Shown piece after piece: positions 1-13,000 of a stretch of 64,000 nt of DNA; the stretch's first letter is position 1; each line of letters begins with the position of its first letter. The position numbers and the translations under genes were made by a program. The notes beneath the pieces were generated by a model. It made no database searches. It saw only the letters and a program-made list of their open reading frames with translations, and had not been told where the DNA came from. Origin of the DNA: Dictyobacter vulcani (GTDB taxonomy: Bacteria; Chloroflexota; Ktedonobacteria; Ktedonobacterales; Ktedonobacteraceae); assembly GCF_008974265.1 (NCBI RefSeq), contig NZ_BKZW01000002.1, positions 930,001-994,000 of the forward strand, in the 5' to 3' direction.

Positions 1-3000
1 ATCTATTATGAAGGCTTGCGACATGGCATAAAACCACAACTGGCGCATGTACGTCCCTACCAGGACTACATTCAATGGTTTGTAAAGCAGGACCTGAGTA
101 AAGCCGAGTCATTCTGGCGTGAAACGCTGAGTGGTTTTGAGTCACCGACCCCGCTAGGAATTGAGCGCGTGCAGAGCCTGCCAGATGCGCAAACGCCAGC
201 CGAGAAGTCAGAAATACAACTGCAACTCTCTGTTGAGACCACACAGGCGCTCCAACGCTTCTCGCGTCAGCAGCAGGTTACCCTCAATACCCTGATCCAG
301 GGAGCCTGGTCATTATTGCTCAGCCACTATAGCGGTCAGAACGACATCGTCTTTGGTACCACACTTTCAGGCCGTCCAACGGAAGTCGTTGGCATCGAGT
401 CGATGGTTGGACTCTTCATCAACACGCTACCAGTGCGCATCAAGCTCTCTCCCGCTGAGCCAGTATCCGCCTGGTTAAAAGCCATTCAAGAGCAGCAAAG
501 TATCCTGCGCCAATATGAATATAGTCCATTGGCCCAGGTCCAGGGTTGGAGTGACGTTCCCAGGGGAGTTTCGCTCTTTGAGAGTCTCCTGGTCTTTGAA
601 AATTATCCGATCAGTAGTGAGAGCGTAGAAACTGATAGCGAAGCCCATGTGCAGATCGTCGGGTCACGTTCCGTCGAGCAATCAAATTATCCACTCAGCA
701 TTATCGTGCTGCCTGGTCAGCAACTGGCGCTACGTTTCATTTTTGATACAAGCCTGTTTGAAGCAGCCGCTATGCAGCGTTTGCTTGAACACATGCGTCA
801 TGTGTTAGTGTCTATGAGTCAGGCACATGACCAGCCACTGTCCGCCCTTACCCTGTTGAGCAGCGCTGAGCGTCAGACCCAGGTCGTAGAGTGGAATCAG
901 ACCGCAACCGAGCAGGAGCACGACAGTACTATCTGTACCCAGTTTGCTGCCTGGGTCAGTGCTGATCCCAACGCGTCAGCCGTTATGTACGCCGGACAGA
1001 GCATGAGCTATGCAGAACTCAACGCACGTGCCAATCAGCTCGCGCACTACTTACAGCAGCAGGGAGTGCAGCCTGATACACTGGTTGGTTTAAGCGTTGA
1101 GCGCTCGATTGACATGCTGGTAGGCATCCTGGGAATTTTGAAGGCTGGTGGCGCCTATGTGCCACTCGACCCGAAATATCCGCAGGAACGCCTGGCATAT
1201 ATGTTAGCTGATTCGCAGGTCTCACTCTTATTAACCCAGGAGCGCCTGGTCGCAAGCCTGCCAGCGTATCAGGGCAGAATGATCGTGCTTGATCGCGAGT
1301 GGGAAACAATTGCGCGTGAGAGCGAAGCCGATCCTGAAAACGACCTTGATGCCAATAACCTGGCCTACGTCATCTATACATCCGGGTCTACAGGTAGGCC
1401 GAAGGGAGTGCTGGTCAGCCATCGTAACCTTGTGCACTCGACGCAGGCACGCATGACCTATTATCCCGAGCCGGTGACAGCCTTCCTGTTGCTCTCGCCA
1501 TTTGCCTTTGACAGTTCCGTGGCCGGAATCTTCTGGACGCTCTGTCAGGGAGGGATGCTCGTTATTCCACAGGAAGGAGCACAGCAAGATCCTGCACAAT
1601 TGCTTGCATGGATCGAGCAGTACCACATCTCGCACCTGCTCAGTCTGCCCTCCCTCTATAGCCTGTTGCTGGAGCAAGCGCAGAGCGACCAGATTGGCTC
1701 ATTGCGTACAGTGATCGTCGCCGGTGAAGCCTGTCCAGGAGCGCTCCCCCGGCGTCATCAGCAGATGTTACCACAGACCCTCTTCTACAACGAGTATGGT
1801 CCAACCGAAGGGACCGTCTGGTCAACCGTGTTCCAAGCCAATGGACAGGCGACGCGGAAGCAGGTACCGATTGGGCGTCCAATACCGAACATGCAGAGCT
1901 ACATCCTGGATCAATATCTGCAACCTGTGCCTGTTGGGGTCGTGGGAGAAATATATATAGGCGGCGTCGGCATTACGCGTGGGTATTTGAACCGTGCGGA
2001 CCTTACGGCCGAGCGCTTCATTGTCGATCCATTCAGTACAGAGCCTGGTGCGCGCCTCTACCGTACCGGCGACCTGGCTCAGTATTTAGCGGACGGAAAC
2101 ATCGAGTTTCTCAGTCGTATTGACCATCAGGTCAAGGTACGTGGTTATCGGATTGAACTGGGCGAAATCGAGCATGCGCTTCTCCAGCATGCAGCGATCC
2201 ATGAGTGCGTGGTCATCGCGCAGGATGGACCTTCGGGCTCGAAGCGCCTGGTTGCCTATCTGGTACCAATGGAGCAGGCAGCAGCGCCAGACCCTGAGGA
2301 ACTGCGCCAATTCTTAGCCGAGCGCCTCCCTGAATATATGGTGCCCGCATTCTTTATTGAGTTAGAGCGCTTGCCACTTACCCCGAATGGAAAACTGGAT
2401 CGTCAGGCACTGCCGCGGCCAGAGCAAGAGCGTCTGGGAAGCGTTGCGCTGGTAGGGGCTCGTAATGAACTGGAAGCAGTGCTCACAGGTATCTGGCGAC
2501 AGGTCCTGGGAATCAAAGAAATAAGTATTCACGATAACTTCTTCTCGCTGGGCGGTGACTCGATCCTGAGTATCCAGATCGTCTCGCGAGCTGCCATCGC
2601 GGGTTTACGACTGACACCGCGTCAGATTTTCGAGCATCCGACCATTGCGGAACTGGGATTAGTTGTGGATAGTACATCCCAGGTGATGGCCACACAGGAC
2701 ATAGTAACTGGCCCTGTGCCCTTGACCCCTATTCAGCGCTGGTTCTTTGAGCAGCAACTACCCGAGCAGCAGCATTGGAACCAGGCCCTTTTATTCTCAG
2801 TACAATCCCAACTCGATCCACAATTACTCAAAGAAGCCGTGGGTGTATTGCTCAAGCAGCATGATGCGCTGCGTTTACGCTATAGCCAGGAAAATGGCGT
2901 CTGGCAGCAGACCAATGTCGCACTGGATAACGCCATCCCTTTCTCCGTCGCCGACTATAGCATGCTTTCCGAGGATGAGCAGAAGCAAGCCATTGAAAGC

Positions 3001-4060
3001 GCCTGTGCCCAGGCCCAGGCCAGCCTGAACCTGCAAGAGGGTCCGTTGTTGCGGGTCATCTACTTTGATCGTGGCGAGACCAAAGAAGCCCGCCTATTAT
3101 TTGTCATTCACCACCTGGCAATTGATGGTGTCTCCTGGCGTATCCTGCTGGAAGATCTCCAGGCAGCCTGTGAACAACTGGTGAAACAGCAAGAAGTGCA
3201 GTTACCAGCCAAGACAACCTCATTCCAGCAGTGGGCCGGGCGTTTACAAGAATATGCACAGGGAACAGAGATACAGCAAGAGCTTGCATACTGGTTGTCG
3301 CTGGAGCAAGCGCCGATCCAGAAATTGCCCGTTGACTTTAGCACTGGTGAGAATACAGTCGCCTCTGCGCGGACAGTGGTCGTCTCTCTGACAGCAGAAG
3401 AAACGCACGCGCTACTCTATACGGCCCCGAAGGCCTATCGCACGCAGATCAATGATCTCTTGCTGGCGGCCCTCTCCCTGGGAATTTCCAGTTGGGTAGG
3501 CTCACAGAAGTTCTTGATCGAACTGGAAGGGCATGGTCGTGAAGATATCTGGGATGACATAGACATCTCACGGACCGTGGGCTGGTTTACCAGTGTCTAT
3601 CCATTATTGCTTAAGTCCGAGTCAGCGGACGATCCCGGTGCAACCATTAAAGCCATAAAAGAGCATCTGAGAGCGTTGCCACAGCATGGATTTAGCTATG
3701 GTCTGCTGCGCTATCTGTGTCAGGCACCAGATGTGGCTGAGCGCTTGCGTGCGCTCCCAGAAGCCGAAATCGGGTTCAATTACCTGGGTCAGTTCGATCA
3801 GACCATGGCCGAGGCCGCCCTTTTTGCGGCTGCGCCAGAGTTTAGCGGCCAGCCTGTAAGTGGGGCTGGTAAACGACAGCACCTCTTAGACATTAACGGC
3901 AGTATCGGCGCAGGTCAGTTGCAGCTTAGCTGGACCTTTAGTGCGAATCGGCACACAGACGAGACCGTCCTGCAACTGGCGCATAGCGTGAATGATGCCT
4001 TGCGCACACTGATCGCCCACTGTGTCTCCATCGAGAGTAGTATATCCACGCCATCCGATT
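1..4060 (+). other. NRPS C-domain tail and module 1 (A1-T-E)
   Basis: Bases 1 to about 880 are the C-terminal half of a C domain that closely resembles the later post-epimerisation C domains, so the missing upstream module probably also ends in E. A1 runs about 925-2440, with the A3 motif near 1370-1410 and A5 (NEYGPTEG) near 1786. Reading the ten specificity positions by alignment to GrsA gives D-S-A-S-I-A-E-V-W-K, which I cannot assign to an amino acid. The carrier serine codon is at 2560 (LGGDS). The E domain spans about 2710-4060, with its active-site HH at 3109-3114 and DGVSW following. The residue would be presented as the D form. Confidence 0.9.
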
Positions 4061-7000
4061 TCCCATTGGTCACGTTGACACAAGAGCAGATCGATGCCGT
4101 ACAGAGCCAAAAGAATCAGCTCCAGGATATCTATCCGCTCTCCCCATTGCAACAAGGTCTCTTATTCCATAATCTGTATGCGCCAGAAGGCGGAGATTAT
4201 GTCATTCAAATTGTCTGTGACTTTAAAGGCGACCTGCAGGTTGACGCATTTCAGCAGGCATGGCAACAGATCATGGATCGGCATGATATCTTGAGAACCG
4301 CCATGTTGTGGGTGGGAGTCGATGAGCCAGCGCAGGTTGTCTATGAGCATATTGATGTACCATTCATGCTGCATGACTGGCGTCATCTCTCCCAGGAAGA
4401 ACAGAGAACGAGTTGGGAGACATTTGAGCAAGAGGATCGTGTCCAGGGTTTTGACCTGGCCAGCGTCCCCCTGATGCGTCTGATCCTTATCCGCCTGGCA
4501 GATGACACCTATCGATTTTTATGGAGCCATCACCACATCCTGCTGGACGGTTGGAGCATGCCAATCGTGCTGCGTGAAGTCTTTGTGATCTACGAGGCAT
4601 TGAGCCATAAGCAGAATGTACAACTGGAGCACATTCGTCCCTATCAAGACTATATTCGCTGGTTAAATCGCCAAAACCTGGAGCTGGCAGAAGTTTTCTG
4701 GCGCCGGGAGTTACAAGGTTTTACTGAAACCACGCCACTTGGTATTGAGCGTACTGCCAGCACAGCCCATGCGGGAGTACCTGAATATAGCGAACGAGAT
4801 TTCTACTTCAGTCTTGAAAGCACCCGGGCTATTCAGCAACTGGCTCGTCAGCATCAGCTCACGCTGAACACCATCATGCAGGGAGCCTGGGGTCTGCTGC
4901 TCAGCCACTATAGTGGACAGTCGGATGTAGTTTTCGGTGCCGTGGTCTCCGGGCGACCTGCGGAAGTACAGGGCATCGAATCCATGGTAGGACTCTTCAT
5001 TAATACCTTGCCCGTGCGCGTGAACATTCCTGAGCAGCAAGCGGTCCTCGCCTGGTTACAGGAATTACAACAAGCCCAGATAGAATTGCGCCAGTACGAA
5101 TACAGTCCACTGGCCCAGGTGCAGGGCTGGAGTGACGTGCCGCGTGGCATGCAACTCTTCGAGAGTATCCTGGTCTTTGAAAATTATCCTATTAGCGGTG
5201 AAAATACCCAGGCGACCGAAGCGAGCTTACAGGTAGAGTCGATGCAGACCCGTGAGCAGACCAGTTATCCATTAACCCTCATCGCTTTTCCTGGCCAGCA
5301 ACTTGCCCTGAGAATGCAATATGATCATGAGCGTTTCGAGGCCAGCGCTATTGAGCGCTTATTCAGCCACTTGCAAACGTTGCTTGAGCATATTGTCGCC
5401 CGGCCTGAGCAGGCAGTATCAACACTGCCCTACCTGCCAGCCGCAGAACGCCAGCAATTGCTCACAGAGTGGAACCATGTTGAGCAGGTCTATCCACAGC
5501 AGGCCACGCTGCAACACACCTTTGAGCAACAGGTGGCACAGACACCAGGCGCAACGGCCGTCAAATATGAGCAGGAGTCGCTGACCTATGCTGAATTGAA
5601 TGCCCGGGCGAATCAAGTTGCGCATTATCTACGTTCGCTGGGTCTGCATACCGGTGATCTGGTTGGCCTGGCCGTAGAACGGTCACTCTCTATGGTCGTG
5701 GGTCTACTGGGTATTCTCAAGGCCGGTGGGGCTTACGTACCCCTTGATCCAACCTATCCAAAAGAGCGCCTGGCCTTTATGCTTGAGGATGCTGGCATTG
5801 CTGTACTACTCACGCAAAGGCATCTTTTGGAGCAGTTGCCTGCATATACCGGTCCAACGGCCTTCCTTGATAGCGATAACGCACAGCTCAGCCAGCAAAG
5901 CCGCGAAAACATCGTGGATGTCACGCAGACGAGCGAGAATCTGGCCTACATCATCTACACCTCAGGCTCGACCGGCAAACCCAAAGGTGTGATGGTCAAT
6001 CACGGCCATGTGTTACGCCTCTTTGCCTCAACGCAGGACTGGTATCACTTTACCGAGAACGACGTGTGGACATGGTTCCATTCCTATGCCTTTGACTTTT
6101 CTGTCTGGGAAATGTGGGGAGCCTTGCTGTATGGCGGCACATTAGTTGTGGTACCATTCTGGATGAGTCGCTCGCCGCAGGATTTCTATGAACTGCTCCT
6201 GAACGAGCGTGTCACTGTCCTGAATCAGACCCCCTCGGCCTTCCGTCAATTGCAGCAAGTCGCATTGAAGTCTGAGCAGCCAGCAGACAATGCCCTGCGC
6301 TATGTGATCTTCGGTGGAGAGGCGCTGGAACTGCAGAGTATACGCCCCTGGTTTGAGCGCTTTGGCGATCAGCAACCGCAACTGGTGAACATGTATGGTA
6401 TCACCGAAACGACCGTGCATGTCACCTATCGTCCGCTGAGCTGGGAAGATATCGAGCGTAACCGTGGCAGCGTGATTGGTCGAGCGCTCCCAGATCTGAG
6501 CCTCTACGTGCTGGATACCCACCTGCAGCCGGTACCAATCGGAGTGACTGGCGAGCTTTACGTTGGCGGAGCAGGCGTGGCTCGTGGTTATCTGCAGCGT
6601 CCAGAACTTACCGCAGAACGCTTTATTCGGGATCCATTCAGCACAGCCGCAGATGCACGTCTCTATCGTACCGGTGACCTGGCCCGCTACCAGGCTAATG
6701 GCGACCTGGAATACCTGGGTCGTAGTGACGAGCAAGTCAAGATCCGTGGTTTCCGCATTGAACTGGGAGAAATCGAAGCTGTGCTCAACCGCGTGGCAGG
6801 AGTCTTTGAATGCCAGGTCATCGTACGTGAAGATATCCCAGGAAGTAAACGTCTGGTTGCCTATATTGTAGCGGAGCCACAGGTTATGCTGGCCCAGCAA
6901 GATGTACGCAGTGGATTACTGGAGCACCTGCCAGAATATATGGTGCCGAGCGCCTATGTCTTCTTAGAGAGCATGCCATTGACCTCAAACGGCAAAATTA

Positions 7001-10000
7001 ATCGTCGAGCGCTACCTGCTCCGGACCAGCAAACACAGGGAGACGCGCCAGATTTTGTCATGGCCCGTTCACAGGTCGAAGAGAGCCTGGTTGAGATCTG
7101 GCAACACGTTCTGGGTGTGAAGAAGATCAGCATCCATGATAACTTTTTTGCCCTGGGTGGTGACTCAATTCTGAGCATTCAAATTGTCGCGCGCGCAACC
7201 CAGAAAGGCTACCACGTCACGCCGAAATTGCTCTTTGAGCATCCAACCATCGCGGAACTGGCAGCCGTTGTGGAGAGCGTGCATGAAAGTACTGCGGAGC
7301 AGGGAATAGTCACAGGTGAACTCCCATTAACACCAATTCAACACTGGTTCTTTGCGCAAGAGCAACCAGAGCTGCAGCATTGGAATCAGGCCGTGCTCCT
7401 CAATGTGCAGCAGCAACTTGATCCTGATCTGTTGCGACAAACCATTCGACACCTGCTGGCCCACCATGATGCGCTACGCCTCAGTTTTATGTCCGAGCAG
7501 GATGGCTGGCGACAAACCAACGAGGACCTTCCAACGGACGTACCGCTTGACATCGTTATGCTGACAGAAACCGAGCAGGCAGGGATCCAGGCATTCATTG
7601 ACCAGAAAGCCAATCAAGCGCAGGCCAGCTTGCAGCTTGAGCACGGACCCCTGTTGCGTATCGTCTATTTCGATGCAGGTGCCGAGCTGCCTGGACGTCT
7701 ATTATTCGTCATTCACCATCTCGCGGTTGACGGCGTCTCCTGGCGTATCTTGCTGGAAGACCTGGAAAGTATTTACAACCAGCTACAGAGAGGCAGGAAC
7801 GCGCAGACAGTACAACTGCCAGCCAAAACGACATCTTACCTGGATTGGGCTCGCAGGTTGCAGGCATATGCGCAGACCGCTGAAGCGCAAAAAGAATACT
7901 CCTGCTGGCTGGCACACCATGAACATGCGCCAGTAGCTATACCAGTAGACCATGAGAATGGGAGCAATAGCGTTGCCTCAGCGCGCACAATTGTCGTCTC
8001 ACTCTCCGAGGCCGAGACACAAGCCCTGCTGCATGAAGTCCCTCAGGTCTATCATACCCAAATCAACGATACCCTCCTGACCGCACTGGCGCAGGCCCTG
8101 AGTGCATGGACCGGCCAGCAAACTGTCCTGGTCAATATGGAAGGTCATGGCCGAGAAGAAATTTTCGTGGATAGCGATCTCTCACGCACCGTTGGTTGGT
8201 TTACCAGCATCTATCCCGTGTTCCTACACGTAGCGCAAACAGCTTCACCAGGAGACGCAGTAAAAGCAATCAAAGAGCAGTTGCGTCAGATACCACAGCG
8301 CGGCATTGGGTATGGCATATTGCGCTATCTGACTACAGACAAGCAGATCAGTGAGAGCATGAGGGCCTTACCAGAAGCTGAAATCAGCTTTAACTACCTG
8401 GGCCAATTTGACCAGGTTCTCGGCCAGGAATCACTCTTTAGCCCGGCTGTGGAGTCCAGTGGTGCGCCTGTAAGCTCCCTGGGACATCGTGCGCATCTCC
8501 TCGACATTAACTGTAGTATCGGTGGTGGTCAACTCCATATTACCTGGACATTCAGCCAGAACCTCCACCAGGATGAAACCATTATGGCCCTGGCCAAAAA
8601 TTTCATCCACTGCTTGAGCACCTTGATTGTCCACTGTCAGTCAGCGGACGCCGGTGGCTATACACCATCCGATTTCCCACTGGCAAAGCTCACACAAAAG
8701 CAGTTAGATGGTGTCTTAAGCCATAACCGTGGCATCGAAGCCATCTATCCACTTTCACCCTTACAGCAAGGACTCCTGTTCCATTCTCTCTATGCGCCCG
8801 GAGATGGTGATTACATTGTGCAGATCGGGTATACATTCAGAGAAAACATCAACGTCGAGTCCTTCAAACAGGCCTGGCGAGAGACTATGCAGCGCCATGC
8901 GATCCTGCGTACCGCGATGCTGTGGGAAAATGTCGATAAGCCGCAACAGATTGTGCAGGAGCGCGTGGAATTGCCATTTATGCTCTATGACTGGCGTGAG
9001 TATCCCACGCTTGAACAGGAGGCCCGGATTACCGCCTTCCTGAGTGAAGACCGGGCGCGTGGTTTTGATCTTGCCGAGGCCCCATTAATGCGCCTGACGC
9101 TGATCCGTCTGGCCGATGATGTATACGAATTCCTCTGGAGCCACCACCACGTTCTGCTCGATGGTTGGAGCGTCCCCATTATCTTGAATGATGTATTCAT
9201 TCATTATGAAGTGGCCTGTCGAGGGTTAGAGCTCCAACTGGAGCGTGTACGTCCCTATCAGGATTATATTCGCTGGTTTACCCAACAGGACGAGCAGCAG
9301 GCAGAAATGTTCTGGCGTCAACAGATGGCAGGATTTACCGAGCCAACCGACCTGCGTCTAGAAAATGGGAGCCAGACCCAGGAACACGATTACCAGGAGC
9401 TGGCGTTACAACTCGCCCCGGAAATCTCGCAGAAGTTGCAGCACATGACGCGGCAACAGCAACTCACCTTAAATACCGTGGTCCAGGGAGCATGGGCCAT
9501 TGTCATGAGCCATTATAGTGGTCAATCCGACGTCCTGTTTGGTGCGGTGGTCTCTGGACGTCCGGCCGAAGTTGCAGGGATTGAGTCAATGGCTGGCCTC
9601 TTCATCAATACCTTGCCGGTGCGTATTCGTCTGGAACAAGAGCAGGATATCATCTCCTGGCTGCATACCCTGCACAGACAGCAAGTAGAGATGCTGCAAT
9701 TCGAGTATAGCCCACTGGCACAAATTCAAGGTTGGAGCGAGATACCGCGTGGCACAACCCTGTTTGACAGTCTGTTTGTGTTTGAGAATTACCCGATTGC
9801 CAGCAGTAGCGCGGAAGCTGGCGAAGCCAGCCTGCAGGTTACCGGCAGTCGTTCATTAGAGCAAACAAACTATCCATTGACCGTCATTGTGATGCCTGGC
9901 AAACAAATGACCCTCAAGCTATTGTTTGACCGGAAGCGTTTTGCCACGGAGCGTTTACAGCGTTTGCTTGGACACTTGCAGCAACTTCTGGTCGACTTCG

Positions 10001-13000
10001 TGGAGACACCGGCTAAGAAGGTAGCTGACCTTTATCCTCTCACCCCTGCCGAAGAGCAACTGGTGACGCGTCGCTGGAATGAGACACAGAGAGAGTATCC
10101 ACGTCAGGCCAGTGTGATAGAGCTTTTTGAGCAGCAAGTCAAGAGCACCCCGGAGGCTCCGGCCCTCATTTGTGAGCAAAAAACAGTCTCATATGCAGAA
10201 CTGAATTATCGCGCTAACCAGCTCGCAACCTACTTGCGCACTCAGGGGATCGGACCGGAAGTACTCGTTGGATTGTGTCTGGAGCGTTCTGTCGACCTGT
10301 TAGTTGGTATTCTAGGAATTCTCAAAGCGGGTGGAGCCTATCTCCCACTGGATCCATCCTATCCGACTGAGCGCCTCAACTTCATGATACATGATGGGCA
10401 ATGTCCACTCATTATCACGCAGACAAGCTTGAGAGAGCAGTTACCAATGAGTGAAACGGCCATCCTCTGCCTGGATCAACTGCAGACAGAACTTGGACAG
10501 TTGCCTGGACACAACCTGGAGCAGGCCATCTCGTCACAAAATCTGGCCTATGTGATGTATACCTCGGGCTCAACCGGACGTCCAAAAGGTGTCGGCGTGA
10601 CCCATCGCAGCATCGTGCGCCTGGTACGTAATAATACCTTTGCGCAGATGCAGTCCGACGACATATTCCTGCAACTGGCACCGATCTCCTTTGATGCCTC
10701 GACGTTAGAGATCTGGGGAGCATTGCTCAATGGTGCTCGTCTCGTACTGTATCCACCACAGACCCCAACTCTGGAAGACCTGGCGGCAGTCCTCAAAGAG
10801 CAGCAGATAAGTATCTTGTGGTTGACCGCTGGCCTCTTCCACCAGATGGCCGAGAGCCAGCTAGAGGCACTCAGTGGGGTGAAGCAGTTACTGGCCGGTG
10901 GTGATGTCCTGGCCTCAGGTCAGGTCAAAAAAGTGCTAACGCAGGGTGCAGGCAATACCTTAATCAATGGCTATGGACCCACCGAGAACACCACCTTTAC
11001 TTGCTGCTATCCTATGAATGATACCGAGCAGATCGAACTATCCGTGCCCATTGGTCGTCCCATCGCCAACACCACTGTCTATCTGCTGGATGCCTATCAG
11101 CGTCCAGCCGCAGTAGGTGTGGTTGGTGAGCTGTATACTGGTGGAGACGGCCTGGCGCGTGGATATTTTAACCAGCCAGAGTTAACCGCTGAACGTTTCA
11201 TTCCAGACATCTTTAGCACCGAACCTGGTGGCCGTTTGTACAGAACAGGCGACCTGGCGCGTTATCGCGAGGATGGCTCGATCGAGTTTGTGGGACGCGC
11301 TGACCAGCAGGTGAAAGTACGTGGTTTCCGGATTGAGTTAGGGGAGATTGAAAGCGTCCTCAATCAACATCCACAGATCAAGGCCAGCGTAGTTGTGACG
11401 CGAGACGAACTGGGTACCAGGCGTCTGATCGCATATATTGTCCCGAGCAGCGGAACAGAGCTTTTGAGCAAAGACTTGCGTGCCTACCTCCAGGAGCGTG
11501 TACCAGACTATATGCTGCCGGCGCTCTTTGTGCAGATGCAGGAACTTCCGCTGGGGGCGAATGGAAAGGTAGATAGACGTGCCTTACCTGCGCCAGACGC
11601 AGCTCAGCACACGAATGCAGAAACATATGTGGCAGCGCACAGCCAGAGTGAGCGTCACCTGGTCGAAATTTGGGAGCAAGTGCTCGGGGTGGAACGTGTA
11701 GGTATCAATGATAATTTCTTTATGCTCGGTGGTGACTCGATCCTGAGTATCCAGATCGTTTCCAGAGCCAGGCAGGCAGGTATCCAGATAACACCGAAGC
11801 TGCTCTTCCAGCATCCAACGATTGCAGCGCTGGCGCGGGTGGGTACGGAGGTCAGCGCCCGAATTGCCATAGAGGCTGAGCAAGGCATCGTCAGCGGTGA
11901 TGTCGCATTAACACCCATCCAGCACTGGTTTTTTGAACAGCAGCAGCCTGATCCACAACACTGGAACATGGCCGTGCTCCTGAAAGTGCATGAGCAGCTG
12001 GATCCTCAACTGCTCCGAGATGTATGCAAGTATCTGCTCATGCAGCACGACGCCCTGCGCATGCGTTATACACGCACCGCCGATGGCTGGCAGCAATATA
12101 ACGCACCGTTTAGCGACACAGGCGACGTGCCAGTCGCTATCCATGATCTTAGCCAGCTGGAAGTGGCTAAACAGCAGCAGCAGATTGAGCAGATAGCGAC
12201 TGAGACACAAAGCCAGCTGAATCTAGAAACCGGACCACTGATGCGCATGGCGTACTTCGACCTGGGTACGAAAGCACCAGGCCGTCTCCTCATCGTGGTT
12301 CATCACCTGGTCTTTGATGGCGTTTCCTGGCGTATCTTCCTGGAAGATGTGCAACACGCCTATGAGCAGCGGAGCAAAGGCCAGCAGATACAACTGCTGG
12401 CCAAAACCAGCTCATTCCAGCAGTGGTCAAACAACATCCAGGCATATGCACAATCAACCGAGCTGGCCAGAGCGGCCGAGTACTGGTTGCATACAGCCTA
12501 TCTTAAAGCCGCGGCCTTACCGGTTGATCACAACACTGGCCTGAACACCATGGCCTCAGCCAGCAACATTGTCCTGTCATTGAGCGTTGAAGAGACCCGG
12601 GCACTCCTGCATGAAGTTCCTCTGGCCTATCATACCCAGATCAACGACATCCTCCTGACCGCGCTGGCGCAAGGACTGGCACAATGGACGGGCAAACGTA
12701 CGTTCCTGGTGAACCTTGAAGGACATGGCCGTGAAGATATTCTGGACTCCATGGATCTCTCGCGCACCATTGGCTGGTTTACCAGCATCTATCCGCTGAT
12801 CCTGGAAGTTGAAGCCAACAAGCAGCCAGCTGATACCTTGAAGAAGATCAAAGAGCAGCTGCGAACCATCCCCTTGAATGGACTGGCCTATGGACTGTTG
12901 CGGTATATGAGCCACGATGAAGAGTTGAGCGCGCGCTTGAGCGCTCTCTCTGAGGCGCAGATCAGCTTCAACTACCTGGGTCAATTTGATCAAGGAACCT